Source: Gluconacetobacter aggeris
GTDB lineage: Bacteria; Pseudomonadota; Alphaproteobacteria; Acetobacterales; Acetobacteraceae
Direction: 5' to 3'
Assembly (NCBI RefSeq): GCF_014174395.1
Contig: NZ_JABEQD010000001.1
Span: forward strand, 248,001-312,000
DNA length: 64,000 bases
The translations under genes were made by a program, and so were the position numbers. Positions 18,335 to 27,429 of this stretch are shown one piece after another. A model generated the notes under the pieces. It worked only from the letters and a program-made list of their open reading frames with translations, was not told where the DNA came from and searched no databases. Numbering within the stretch: position 1 is the first letter of the stretch; the number at the start of each line of letters is the position of its first letter.

Positions 18335-20278
18335 TTATGCCGCGGGCGCGGCCGCCCGACGCAAGTCCGGCGGCAGGGCTTCCTGCGCCAGGCTTTCGAC
18401 CGCCGCGTCCAGCGACAGGACCTCCTGCGCCGCGCCGCCCAGGCGGCGCATGGCGACCGTGCCGTCCTCGGCTTCCTTGCGGCCCACGACCAGGATCACC
18501 GGCACGCGGGCCAGGCTGTGCTCGCGCACCTTGGCGTTGATCTTGTCGCTGCGCGTGTCGGTCTCGACCGTCAGGCCCGCTGCGCGCAGTTCGGCCGCCA
18601 CCTGCTCGGCATAGGGCGCGGCATCGGTGACGATCGAGGCCACGACCACCTGAACCGGCGCCAGCCACAGCGGGAACCGGCCCGCATATTGCTCGATCAG
18701 GATGCCCAGGAAGCGCTCGAACGAGCCCAGGATGGCCCGGTGCAGCATCACCGGCCGATGACGGGCGCTGTCCTCGCCCACATAGCTGGCGTCCAGACGT
18801 TCGGGCAGAACGTAATCGACCTGCAAGGTGCCGCACTGCCAGTCGCGGCCGATGGCGTCGCGCAGCACGAATTCCAGCTTCGGGCCGTAGAAGGCACCCT
18901 CGCCGGGGTTATATTCATACTCCACGCCGGCCAGGCGGCAGGCCTCGATCAGCGCGCCCTCGGCCTTGTCCCATGTCTCGTCGCTGCCGGCGCGCTGTTC
19001 CGGACGGTCGGCGAACTTCACGCGGAAACTGTCGAAGCCCAGATCGGCATAAACTTCGGCCAGCATGCGCACGAAGCGCGCGGTCTCGGCGGCGATCTGG
19101 TCGTCGGTGCAGAAGATGTGCGCATCGTCCTGGGTAAAGGAGCGCACGCGCATGATGCCGTGCAGCGCGCCCGAGGGCTCGTAGCGATGGCAGGCACCGA
19201 ATTCCGCCATGCGCAGCGGCAGTTCGCGGTACGAGCGCAGGCCGTGGCGGAAGATCTGCACGTGGCACGGGCAGTTCATCGGCTTCAGGGCGAGGGTCTT
19301 GTCCTCGTCCTCGACGGTCGCGATGAACATGTGCTCGCGATATTTGTCCCAGTGGCCCGAGGCCTCCCACAACGCGCGGTCGACGAGCTGCGGGGTGCGG
19401 ACTTCCTCGTACCCGCCACGGATCTGGGCGCGGCGCATATAGTCCTGCAGCGCGGTGTAGATCCGCCAGCCCTTGGCGTGCCAGAAGATCGAGCCCACGG
19501 CCTCTTCCTGGATATGGAACAGGTCCATCTCGCGGCCGATGCGGCGATGGTCGCGGCGCTCGGCCTCTTCCAGCCGGTGCAGGTGGGCGTCCAGCTCCTT
19601 CTGGTCGCGCCAGGCGGTGCCGTAGATGCGCGTCAGCATCGGGTTGCGATGGTCGCCCCGCCAATAGGCGCCGGCCACCTTCATCAGCTTGAAGGCGGTG
19701 CCGATATCGCCGGTGCCGCGCATATGCGGGCCACGGCACAGATCCAGCCATTCGCCCTGGCGGTAGATCGAGATCGTCTCGCTCTCCGGCAGGTCGCGGA
19801 TCAGTTCGGCCTTGAAGCGCTCGCCCTTGGCCTCGAAGAAGCGGATCGCCTCCTCACGCGGCCATTCCTCGCGCTCGAAGGGGGCGTTGGCCGCCACGAT
19901 CTCGCGCATCCGGGCCTCGATGGCCGCGAAATCCTCGGGCGAGAAGGGCTCGTTGCGATAGAAATCGTAATAGAAGCCGTTTTCGATCGACGGGCCGATC
20001 GTGACCTGGGTGCCCGGCCACAGCGACTGCACCGCCTCGGCCAGCACATGGGCGGCGTCGTGGCGGATCATCTCCAGCGCCGCATCGTCCTTGCGGGTGA
20101 TGAAGCGCACCGAGGCGTCGTGCGCGATCTCGCGCGACAGGTCCATGTCCTTGCCGTCGACCACCATCGCCAGGGCGGCGCGGGCCAGGCCGGGCCCGAT
20201 GGAGGCCGCCACCGTCGTACCCGTCACCGGCCCGTCGAAATGGCGAACGGATCCGTCAGGCAGGGTGATGGCAGGCAT
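18335..20278 (-). CDS. thrS: threonyl-tRNA synthetase
   Basis: Charges tRNA-Thr. The 647 residues have the full class II ThrRS layout: N-terminal TGS domain ([14 protein letters not shown]), editing domain with the [12 protein letters not shown] metal-site helix near residue 75, and a catalytic core with the motif 2 region [25 protein letters not shown]. The zinc ligands include MNCPCHV and the histidine of RPVMLHRAI. The C-terminal anticodon domain carries [16 protein letters not shown]. The order thrS then infC on one strand matches the classical thrS-infC arrangement, but rpmI-rplT do not follow here. Confidence 0.97.
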   Translation of the reverse strand: MPAITLPDGSVRHFDGPVTGTTVAASIGPGLARAALAMVVDGKDMDLSREIAHDASVRFITRKDDAALEMIRHDAAHVLAEAVQSLWPGTQVTIGPSIENGFYYDFYRNEPFSPEDFAAIEARMREIVAANAPFEREEWPREEAIRFFEAKGERFKAELIRDLPESETISIYRQGEWLDLCRGPHMRGTGDIGTAFKLMKVAGAYWRGDHRNPMLTRIYGTAWRDQKELDAHLHRLEEAERRDHRRIGREMDLFHIQEEAVGSIFWHAKGWRIYTALQDYMRRAQIRGGYEEVRTPQLVDRALWEASGHWDKYREHMFIATVEDEDKTLALKPMNCPCHVQIFRHGLRSYRELPLRMAEFGACHRYEPSGALHGIMRVRSFTQDDAHIFCTDDQIAAETARFVRMLAEVYADLGFDSFRVKFADRPEQRAGSDETWDKAEGALIEACRLAGVEYEYNPGEGAFYGPKLEFVLRDAIGRDWQCGTLQVDYVLPERLDASYVGEDSARHRPVMLHRAILGSFERFLGILIEQYAGRFPLWLAPVQVVVASIVTDAAPYAEQVAAELRAAGLTVETDTRSDKINAKVREHSLARVPVILVVGRKEAEDGTVAMRRLGGAAQEVLSLDAAVESLAQEALPPDLRRAAAPAA

Positions 20279-20319
20279 GATGTCGATGCTCCGATAAACA
20301 GGAAGAGCCTGTAATGGCG

Positions 20320-21222
20320 TCAGGCGACCGAGGCCGCAACCCTATCCACGCTCAGAAGGGCCAGATCGTCAACGCGCAGCACCCGCACCTGGCCGGGCGC
20401 GCGGCCCTGCGGCGCGGTGCGGGCCGGGTCGCTGTCGCGCGAAAACAGGACGGTACTGGGGCAGCCCATGGCGGCGGCCAGGTGCATGGGCCCGGTATCG
20501 TTGCCCACCGCCAGCGCGGCCCGCGCGGCCAGCCCCGCCAGTTCGACCAGGCTGGTCCGGCCTGTCAGGTCCACGGTTTCGGGGCAGGCGGCGCGGATGG
20601 TGGCGGCCAGGGCGGATTCGCCCGCCGTGCCGACCACGACCGGCGTCAGCCCACGCGCCGCCAGCAGGCGGGCTAGGGCGCCGAACCGTTCGGCGGGCCA
20701 GCGTTTGGCGGGTCGGTGGGGTGCCGCCCCCGGCACCAGCAGTGCATAGGGGCCGGGCAGAACCGGGCCGCCTTCGGCCAGCCAGGACAGATCGGGGTCG
20801 GGCACATGATCGATCCCGGCGCGGCGCAACTGGTCGCGCTGGCGGGCCCGGGTGTGCATGAAATCGCGCTGCGGATTGTCGTGCGGCCAGCAGGCGCCGG
20901 CCGCGATCCCCGACCAGCGGGGGCGGCCGGCCAGCCGGAAATAGCGCGAGGAGCGGCCGGAGGTCTGGAGGTCGTACACCGCGTCGAACCCCGCCATCAG
21001 CCGGCGCAGGCGCAGCAGGCCGCGCAGGTCCCGCCAGGCAGGGCGCGAATCCACCACCACATGGTCGAACCATGGGGCGGCTTCCATCAGCGCCGCGAAC
21101 GGGGCGGTGGTCAGGAGGGTGATGTCGGCATCGGGATAGCGCGCGCGGATGGCCGCGAAGGGCGCGAAGGCCAGGACGAGGTCGCCCAGCGCCCCAAGCT
21201 TGATCACGAGAACGCGCGTCAT
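20320..21222 (-). CDS. glycosyltransferase family 9 (heptosyltransferase-like)
   Basis: A 300-residue cytoplasmic-face enzyme of the ADP-heptose:LPS heptosyltransferase family. The N-terminus [21 protein letters not shown] is the GT9 signature, and [23 protein letters not shown] is the C-terminal nucleotide-sugar motif. It probably adds a sugar to the LPS core. It sits 41 bases upstream of thrS on the same strand and may be co-transcribed with it. Which heptose or other sugar it transfers is not visible. Confidence 0.88.
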   Translation of the reverse strand: MTRVLVIKLGALGDLVLAFAPFAAIRARYPDADITLLTTAPFAALMEAAPWFDHVVVDSRPAWRDLRGLLRLRRLMAGFDAVYDLQTSGRSSRYFRLAGRPRWSGIAAGACWPHDNPQRDFMHTRARQRDQLRRAGIDHVPDPDLSWLAEGGPVLPGPYALLVPGAAPHRPAKRWPAERFGALARLLAARGLTPVVVGTAGESALAATIRAACPETVDLTGRTSLVELAGLAARAALAVGNDTGPMHLAAAMGCPSTVLFSRDSDPARTAPQGRAPGQVRVLRVDDLALLSVDRVAASVA

Positions 21223-21603
21223 GCGCCCTGATTAATCCAGAACGTCCGGGATGCAAACAGCACCGGGCGGCGGCAGGGCGAGCGGGATGGGCGCGGGGGA
21301 GGAAACAGGGGATAGCCCGGCACCGCCCCCGGAAGCCGACACAGGTCGGTCACAGGCAGGGCGGCGCCGGGAAAAGGGACGACAGCAGATGCTGGCCCTT
21401 CTTCATGAAGGTTTCCGTCTCTTCTTGATTCTTCTTGTTCTTCTCTCTTCTTGGAGGCGCTTCGGCCTCTTGACCCTCTCTATACCCAAGGACGATGCCC
21501 CTGTCGATGTTACACGATCACATATCACGTAATCGTGATAATTCCGAAAAAGCCGCCTTCCCCGGCCGATGCGTGACCGATCCGTTCGTGCTAGAGAGGC
21601 AGG
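21223..21603. other. divergent intergenic region with pyrimidine tract and palindrome
   Basis: Lies between two divergent glycosyltransferase genes. It contains a pyrimidine-rich tract at about 21415-21453 with three CTTCTTG heptamers (21421, 21431, 21447). A GAGGC/GCCTC hairpin follows immediately. A perfect operator-like palindrome, TATCACG-TAAT-CGTGATA, occupies 21523-21540. No gene is supported here; the open frame at 21251-21532 has no protein-like features. Confidence 0.6.
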
Positions 21604-22869
21604 ATGGACATGCCTGTCGCCCGCCCTGTCATTCTTCAGGTTCTGCCCGCGCTCGATGCCGGCGGGATCGAACAGGGCACGGTCGACATGGCCCAGGCCA
21701 TTGCGCAGGCCGGGGGCGTGGCGCTCGCGGCCTGTGCCGGCGGCCGCATGCTGCCGCGCCTGGCCTATGCCGGCGGTGTCCATGTGCCGCTGGACCTGCG
21801 GCCCAAGAACCCGGTCTCGATCCTGCTCAACGCGCGGCGGCTGGCGCAGGTGATCCGCGAGCGCGGCGTGCATCTGGTCCATGCCCGCTCGCGCGCGCCG
21901 GGCTGGTCGGCGGCGCTGGCCTGCCGGCTGACCGGCGTGCCGCTGGTGACCACCTGGCATGGCGTCTATCGCGAGAATGTTCCGGGCAAGCGGCGCTATA
22001 ATGCCGTCATGGCGTCCGGCCGGCGGGTGATCGCCATCAGCGCCTTCATCGCGCGGCGCCTGGCCCGCGACTATCGGGTGGGGCCCGACCGGCTGCGCGT
22101 GATTCCGCGCGGCGCCGATACCGTGCGCTTCGACCCGGCCGTGGTACGCGGCCCCCGCATCCAGGCGCTGGCCGATCAATGGGGCCTGCCCGAGGAGGCC
22201 GCGATCATCATGCTGCCGGGCCGGCTCACGCGCTGGAAGGGCCAGGCGCTGCTGCTGGAAGCCCTGGCGCGGATGGAAGCCCAGGGGGGCTGCGGGCGCC
22301 CCTGGGCGTGCGTCTTCGTGGGCCCGGCCCGCCGGCGCGACCGGTTCGGCGACGGCCTGAAACAGATGGCGCAGGCCTATCCGGCCCTGCGCGGGCGGGT
22401 GTTCTTCGCCGGCCACTGCGCCGACATGCCGGCGGCGCTGGCGATGGCGGACGTGGTGGTGGTGCCCTCGCTGGAGCCCGAACCGTTCGGCCGGGTGGTG
22501 GTCGAGGCCCAGGCGATGGGCCGCCCGGTCGTGGTCGCCGCCCATGGCGCGGCGATGGAAACCGTGGTGGACGGACAGACCGGCCTGCTGGTACCGCCCG
22601 GCGACCCCGATGCGCTGGCGGCGGCGATCGGCGCCATGCTGCGCCTGACGCCGGACGAGGCCGAAACATTGGGGGCCGCCGCCCGCGCCCATGTGCTGGC
22701 CCGCTATACCACCCGGGCGATGCAGCAGGCGACGCTGGCGGTCTATGATGAGATCCTGGGCTCGAGCCTGGCGGACTGGTTCGCCTGGCAGGGGACCCAG
22801 CCGGCCGGGGACGCTCTTCACGAGACGCCCCCCCTACAGGAAGCGACCCTACAGACCGATGTCGAATGA
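21604..22869 (+). CDS. GT4-family glycosyltransferase
   Basis: A 421-residue enzyme with a GT-B fold. The N-terminal domain has LDAGGIEQGTVDMAQAI, WHGVYREN and the acceptor-side helices. The donor domain has MLPGRLTRWKGQALLLEAL and the nucleotide-sugar signature EPEPFGRVVVEAQAMGRPVV with the paired glutamates. GT4 enzymes transfer sugars from nucleotide donors in LPS or polysaccharide assembly. An alternative start is ATG 21610. The next ORF starts before its stop (ATG at 22859), showing coupling. Substrates are unknown. Confidence 0.9.
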   Translation: MDMPVARPVILQVLPALDAGGIEQGTVDMAQAIAQAGGVALAACAGGRMLPRLAYAGGVHVPLDLRPKNPVSILLNARRLAQVIRERGVHLVHARSRAPGWSAALACRLTGVPLVTTWHGVYRENVPGKRRYNAVMASGRRVIAISAFIARRLARDYRVGPDRLRVIPRGADTVRFDPAVVRGPRIQALADQWGLPEEAAIIMLPGRLTRWKGQALLLEALARMEAQGGCGRPWACVFVGPARRRDRFGDGLKQMAQAYPALRGRVFFAGHCADMPAALAMADVVVVPSLEPEPFGRVVVEAQAMGRPVVVAAHGAAMETVVDGQTGLLVPPGDPDALAAAIGAMLRLTPDEAETLGAAARAHVLARYTTRAMQQATLAVYDEILGSSLADWFAWQGTQPAGDALHETPPLQEATLQTDVE

Positions 22870-23104
22870 TCCGTTCCGCGCCGCCCCGCCGCGCAAGCAC
22901 CCCACGCCGCGCCTGGTGTCGTGGGCCCAGAGTGCCGCCCTGTTCTGCTTCGGCGCCAGCATCCTGCTGGAAGTCGGGCAATCGCAATGGCACTGGCCGC
23001 TGCTGGGCCGGGGCTGGCCGATCCTGGGGCTGGATATCGCCGGCGCGCTGCTGATGGCGGCATCCCTCGTCATATTGTGGACCAGCCGACGCCGCAGCCG
23101 CTGA
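22859..23104 (+). CDS. small two-helix membrane protein
   Basis: An 81-residue protein with two hydrophobic segments, near residues 22-38 (SAALFCFGASILLEVG) and 52-73 (GLDIAGALLMAASLVILW), with basic ends. Its ATG lies 11 bases inside the 3' end of the glycosyltransferase gene in another frame. Probably an inner-membrane protein; function unknown. Confidence 0.65.
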   Translation: MSNDPFRAAPPRKHPTPRLVSWAQSAALFCFGASILLEVGQSQWHWPLLGRGWPILGLDIAGALLMAASLVILWTSRRRSR

Positions 23105-23129
23105 CCTCTCCGAATACGGACCATTTTCA

Positions 23130-23324
23130 ATGACCGATTCCTCCCCCCCTCCCCTGACCAAGGCCGAGAAGGCCGAGATTGCGCGGCAGGAGCGCCTGGC
23201 GCGCGAGGCCGCGGCCCTGCGGGCAAACCTGCGCCGCCGCAAGCAGCAATCCCGCGCCCGCGCCGACACTGCCGGCGACGAGGCGGTGCCCGCCCCCGCC
23301 GGGACGACAAACAGCGGGAGTTGA
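23130..23324 (+). CDS. small basic helical protein upstream of dcd
   Basis: A 64-residue, strongly charged protein. [30 protein letters not shown] forms one long predicted helix followed by a flexible tail. No membrane segment or known domain. It lies 25 bases after the small membrane gene and 79 bases before dcd. Short charged proteins of this shape are common beside housekeeping genes in alphaproteobacteria. It could be nucleic-acid associated, but that is a guess. Confidence 0.55.
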   Translation: MTDSSPPPLTKAEKAEIARQERLAREAAALRANLRRRKQQSRARADTAGDEAVPAPAGTTNSGS

Positions 23325-23403
23325 TTGCGGTCGGGCCCGGCCTTCGCTAGTGGTCGGGCAGATACGAGAAGACATTCGCCCCACGCGACGCAAGGGACCG
23401 TAC

Positions 23404-23958
23404 ATGCCTATTATGCCCGATAGCTGGATTCGACGCATGGCCCAGGAGGGCGGGATGATCGAACCCTTCGTGGAACAGCAGAAGCGCGAGGGCGTGATTT
23501 CCTACGGCCTGTCATCGTACGGCTACGACGCGCGGGTGGCCGAGGAATTCAAGATCTTCACCGATGTCGACAACGCCCTGGTCGACCCCAAGGATTTCGC
23601 GTCCAACAGCTTCGTCACCCGCACCGGGCCGACCTGCATCATCCCGCCCAACAGCTTCGCGCTGGCGCATACGGTGGAATATTTCCGCATTCCGCGCGAC
23701 ACGCTGGTGGTCTGCCTGGGCAAGTCGACCTATGCCCGCTGCGGCATCATCGTGAACGTCACGCCGCTGGAGCCCGAATGGGAAGGCCAGGTGACGATCG
23801 AGATCAGCAACACCACCCCGCTGCCGGCGCGCATCTACGCCAATGAAGGCATCTGCCAGTTCCTGTTCTTCCAGGGCGCTTCCCCCTGCGAGGTCAGCTA
23901 TGCCGACCGCGCGGGCAAATATATGGGCCAGCGCGGCGTCGCCACCCCCCGGATGTAG
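23404..23958 (+). CDS. dcd: dCTP deaminase
   Basis: Converts dCTP to dUTP, feeding dTMP synthesis; in this window the dTMP step is made by thyX. The 184 residues carry the trimeric Dcd motifs: [24 protein letters not shown] (active-site region), [19 protein letters not shown] with the catalytic glutamate, and QFLFFQG. The ATG at 23404 is preferred over an in-frame start at 23179, which would overlap the preceding small gene. Confidence 0.95.
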   Translation: MPIMPDSWIRRMAQEGGMIEPFVEQQKREGVISYGLSSYGYDARVAEEFKIFTDVDNALVDPKDFASNSFVTRTGPTCIIPPNSFALAHTVEYFRIPRDTLVVCLGKSTYARCGIIVNVTPLEPEWEGQVTIEISNTTPLPARIYANEGICQFLFFQGASPCEVSYADRAGKYMGQRGVATPRM

Positions 23959-23968
23959 GACACAGGCC

Positions 23969-25231
23969 ATGGACCGTTTCATCATTCACGGCGGCCACCG
24001 GCTGCGCGGCGACATCGTCATCGGCGGCGCCAAGAACGCGGCGCTGAAGCTGCTGGTCGCCGGCCTGCTGACGTCGGAACGGCTGGTGCTGCGCAACGTG
24101 CCGCGCATCGCCGACATCACGACCATGCGCCGCCTGCTGGAACAGCATGGCGTGACGGTGGAGGACATCGAAGGCGACGGCGGCACGCTGGCCGTCGGCG
24201 GCAGCATCACCAACACGGTGGCACCCTACGACATCGTGTCGCAGATGCGCGCCTCGATCCTGGTGCTGGGCCCGCTGCTGGCCCGCTGCGGCGAGGCCCG
24301 CGTCTCGCTGCCCGGCGGCTGCGCCATCGGCACCCGCCCGGTGGACATGCACCTGAAGGGGCTGGAGGCGCTGGGCGCCGAGATTTCGCTGGAAGGCGGC
24401 TATATCAACGCCCGCGCCCCGCGCGGGCTGGTGGGTGATCGCATCGTCCTGCCCTTCGCCTCGGTCGGAGCGACCGAGAACCTGCTGATGGCATCCTGCC
24501 TGGCGCGCGGGCGGACCGAGATCATCAACGCGGCGCGCGAGCCGGAAATCGCCGACCTGGTCGCCTGCCTCAACAGCATGGGCGCGCGCATCACCGGCTC
24601 GGGCTCCGGCACGCTGACGATCGAGGGCGTGGAAGCCCTGCACGGCACCACGCACAGCGTGATGCCCGACCGGATCGAATGCGGCACCTATGCCTGCGCC
24701 GCCGCCATCACCGGCGGCGAACTGCGCCTGATCGGCGGCCGGGCCGATCATCTGGGTGCGGTCGTCCGCGCGCTGGAGGAGGCGGGCGTGGAGGTGTTCC
24801 AGGAGGACGACGCCCTGCGCGTGCGCCGCACCGGGGCGCTGCGCGGCGTGGACATCATGACCGAACCCTATCCGGGCTTCCCCACCGACATGCAGGCCCA
24901 GTTCATGGCGCTGCTGTCGGTCGCCGAAGGGGCGTCGATGGTGACCGAGACCATCTTCGAAAACCGCTTCATGCATGTGCCTGAACTGAACCGCATGGGC
25001 GCGCGCATCAACGTCCATGGCTCATCCGCCATCATTCGCGGCGTGCATTCGCTGTCGGGCGCGCCGGTGATGGCGACCGACCTGCGGGCTTCGTTCTCGC
25101 TGATCCTGGCGGGGCTGGCGGCGCATGGCGAGACGATCTTGAGCCGGGTTTATCATCTGGATCGTGGCTATGAGGCCGTAGAGCGGAAGCTGGCGCAGTG
25201 TGGGGCGCAGATCGAACGGGTGCGGGATTAA
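23969..25231 (+). CDS. murA: UDP-N-acetylglucosamine 1-carboxyvinyltransferase
   Basis: First committed enzyme of peptidoglycan synthesis: transfers enolpyruvate from PEP to UDP-GlcNAc. The 420 residues match the family. [11 protein letters not shown] contains the substrate lysine and asparagine, and [12 protein letters not shown] holds the catalytic cysteine C118, the residue modified by fosfomycin. [11 protein letters not shown] and the C-terminal DRGYE are also present. A normal cysteine rather than aspartate suggests fosfomycin sensitivity at the target level. It starts 10 bases after dcd and is followed by a repeated hairpin element. Confidence 0.96.
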   Translation: MDRFIIHGGHRLRGDIVIGGAKNAALKLLVAGLLTSERLVLRNVPRIADITTMRRLLEQHGVTVEDIEGDGGTLAVGGSITNTVAPYDIVSQMRASILVLGPLLARCGEARVSLPGGCAIGTRPVDMHLKGLEALGAEISLEGGYINARAPRGLVGDRIVLPFASVGATENLLMASCLARGRTEIINAAREPEIADLVACLNSMGARITGSGSGTLTIEGVEALHGTTHSVMPDRIECGTYACAAAITGGELRLIGGRADHLGAVVRALEEAGVEVFQEDDALRVRRTGALRGVDIMTEPYPGFPTDMQAQFMALLSVAEGASMVTETIFENRFMHVPELNRMGARINVHGSSAIIRGVHSLSGAPVMATDLRASFSLILAGLAAHGETILSRVYHLDRGYEAVERKLAQCGAQIERVRD

Positions 25232-25234
25232 GGC

Positions 25235-25353
25235 CTTCTTTTTCTGAAGAAAAAGAAGCAAAAAGACTTTTATTCGTTCAGGGGCGTCGCATGCCCCGGC
25301 AAAAAGCTCCTGAACGAATCAGAGTTTTTTGGTTCTTTTTTGCAAAAAAGAAC
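25235..25353. repeat. triple-hairpin intergenic repeat, copy 1
   Basis: Three hairpins in series. Hairpin 1: CTTCTTTTTC (25235-25244) with GAAAAAGAAG (25249-25258). Hairpin 2: ATTCGTTCAGG (25272-25282) with CCTGAACGAAT (25309-25319), with an inner GGGGC/GCCCC stem. Hairpin 3: GTTCTTTTTT (25332-25341) with AAAAAAGAAC (25344-25353). It is nearly identical to 37909-38028. Both copies sit between convergent genes, and the A/T-rich outer stems would act as terminators on both strands. Confidence 0.9.
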
Positions 25354-25354
25354 A

Positions 25355-26683
25355 TCAAGCCTCGCCCGGTAGCGCGATGGCACCGCCGACGAACAAGACA
25401 GCAATCCCCAGCGCGACCGGATGGAAGACCCCCATCAGGACCAGCGCACCGGATGCCGCCAACAGGGCGAAGGCGGGGACATAGGGAAATCCCGGCACTT
25501 TCCACACCAGATGCGCACTGCCGTCGCGCCGGCGCAGCCTGAACAGGCTGGCCATGGTCAGCACATAGACGATCAGCGCGCCGAATACGGATAGCGTCAC
25601 CAGCGAGGCCGTCAAAGACTGGCCGCCGAAACTGGCGAAATCGTCGCAGAGGATGGCGATGATGCCGATTATGCCCCCGGCGAGGGTGGCGACCCAGGGC
25701 GTGCCGCGCCGGGGGTGGCGGTGTGCGAGCAGGTGCGGCAGGCCGCCGTCGCGCGCCAGTGCGTAGATCTGCCGCGAATAGCCCATGATGATACCGTGCA
25801 GCGAGGCGATGAGCCCGAACAGGCCGAGCCAGACCAGCATGTGGACGTAGCCGCTATGCGGGCCGACGACGATACGCATGGCCTGGGGCAGCGGGTCGTT
25901 GCGGTCGGCAAGCGCGCGCCAGTCGCCCACCCCGCCGGCCAGTACCATCACGCCGAGGGCGAGGGTGACCAGCGTGAAGATCGAGGCGACATAGGCCAGC
26001 GGCAGGGTGCGGTGCGGGTCGCGCGCTTCCTCGGCGGTCAGCGCCACGCCCTCGATGGCGAGGAAGAACCAGATGGCGAATGGCACCGACTGCGCGATGC
26101 CGCCGAAGGTGGCGAATGAGAGGTGCCCGCTGCCCGCCCAGCCGCCATCGGTAAAGCGCGCCATCGAAAAGCCGGGCCAGACGATGGCCATGAAGATCAG
26201 AAGCTCGATAATCGCCGCCAGCGTCACGAACAGTTCGAACCGTGCCGCCAGGTGCACACCGGCGATATTGAGCGCCATGAACGCGCAGAACGCGCCTGCC
26301 GCCGCCATGGTCGGCGACAGCCATGGATATTGCACGTGCAGGTAGGCGCCGATCGCCAGCGCGATGGCGGGCGGCGCGAAGACGAATTCCATGACCGAGG
26401 CGATGCCCGCGATCAGGCCCGCCCGCCGCCCGAACGCGGCGGTGACATAGACGAACGGACCGCCCGCGCGCGGCATGGCGGTCGTCAGCTCGGTGTAGGA
26501 AAAGATCAGCGACAGGTACATCAGCGCGACGGCGAGGGTCGCGACCAGAAAGCCGAGCGTGCCGGCACTGGCCCAGCCGTAGCTCCAGCCGAAATACTCG
26601 CCCGAGATGACCAGCCCGACCGCGATGGACCAGAGATGGATGACGCCCAGATGGCGGGGCAGCGCGTCGGTCCGGCTGGTCAT
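25355..26683 (-). CDS. eat: ethanolamine permease (APC superfamily)
   Basis: A 442-residue inner-membrane transporter with about twelve hydrophobic helices. The N-terminus LGVIHLWSIAVGLVISGEYFGWSYGW matches ethanolamine/amino-acid permeases of the APC family. Downstream motifs include AMPRAGGPFVYV and IEGVALTAEEARDPHRTLP. Its ATG overlaps the eutC stop (ATGA), so it is the third gene of a eutB-eutC-permease operon and very likely supplies ethanolamine to the lyase. The stop lies two bases from the triple-hairpin repeat, its probable terminator. Confidence 0.88.
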   Translation of the reverse strand: MTSRTDALPRHLGVIHLWSIAVGLVISGEYFGWSYGWASAGTLGFLVATLAVALMYLSLIFSYTELTTAMPRAGGPFVYVTAAFGRRAGLIAGIASVMEFVFAPPAIALAIGAYLHVQYPWLSPTMAAAGAFCAFMALNIAGVHLAARFELFVTLAAIIELLIFMAIVWPGFSMARFTDGGWAGSGHLSFATFGGIAQSVPFAIWFFLAIEGVALTAEEARDPHRTLPLAYVASIFTLVTLALGVMVLAGGVGDWRALADRNDPLPQAMRIVVGPHSGYVHMLVWLGLFGLIASLHGIIMGYSRQIYALARDGGLPHLLAHRHPRRGTPWVATLAGGIIGIIAILCDDFASFGGQSLTASLVTLSVFGALIVYVLTMASLFRLRRRDGSAHLVWKVPGFPYVPAFALLAASGALVLMGVFHPVALGIAVLFVGGAIALPGEA

Positions 26684-27429
26684 GGCGTGGGCGGCGGCAA
26701 TCGTGCGGTCATGCTGTCATCCTTGAGGGCAACGCCGCTGCGCCCCAGCGTACGCGCGCCGCGTAGCAGCCAGGCGAGGCGGAAGGCGGCTTCGTCATGC
26801 GCCATGCCGCCATGGGCGTGGATGTTGGAGAGACAGTTGCGTTCGGAATCCATGCGGCCGACTTTCGGGTCCCATGTCAGGTAGAGGCTGAGGCTGTCGG
26901 CGGCGCTCAGGCCCGGGCGCTCGCCGATCATCATGACCACGCAGCGCGCACCGACCAGAGTCCCGATCTCGTCCCCCAGCGCGACCCGCGCATTATGCGC
27001 GACGATGAGGGGGCCGATGGACCAGCCCGGCAGGGACGCGCGCGCGGCCTCCAGCACGCCGGGCGCCTGGCGCGCCGCCGCCAGCGCCGAAAGCCCGTCG
27101 GCGATGACGAACAGGACGTCGCAGGGTGCCTGCGGCAGGCGCGCCGCGTCCAGCGGGCACAGCCGCCGCCCCAGATCGGGGCGACGCACGAAGACGCCGC
27201 GATCGGGCGCGCGGCTGCGCACTTCGAGGAACGGCTCGGCGAGGGAAAGCCGGGCCGGATCGAGCGCGGCATGAACTGCCCGCCGGGCCGCCGCATGCGC
27301 GGCCTGCAAGGCACGCACATCCGCCCCCGCCAGCGCGTCGCCGGCCCGGCCGAGGCCGATGCGGGCGTGCGTCAGGCCACGCAGCGCGATCCACGGGTCG
27401 CGGGCGGGATCTGGCCGGCTCTCACTCAT
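26680..27429 (-). CDS. eutC: ethanolamine ammonia-lyase small subunit
   Basis: Small subunit (249 residues) of the adenosylcobalamin-dependent enzyme that splits ethanolamine into acetaldehyde and ammonia. Visible family features are LTHARIGLGRAGDAL near the start, DVLFVIADGLSALAA, and GERPGLSAADSLSLYLTWDPKVG. Its length is at the short end of the family. The start overlaps the eutB stop by eight bases and its end overlaps the permease by four, so the subunits are translated together. No microcompartment shell or EutA reactivase gene lies in the window. Confidence 0.94.
   Translation of the reverse strand: MSESRPDPARDPWIALRGLTHARIGLGRAGDALAGADVRALQAAHAAARRAVHAALDPARLSLAEPFLEVRSRAPDRGVFVRRPDLGRRLCPLDAARLPQAPCDVLFVIADGLSALAAARQAPGVLEAARASLPGWSIGPLIVAHNARVALGDEIGTLVGARCVVMMIGERPGLSAADSLSLYLTWDPKVGRMDSERNCLSNIHAHGGMAHDEAAFRLAWLLRGARTLGRSGVALKDDSMTARLPPPTP

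Noticed and set aside
21251-21532. 93-codon ORF between the divergent glycosyltransferases
   Set aside because: It runs through the pyrimidine tract and palindrome, with no protein-like features or conserved motif visible.
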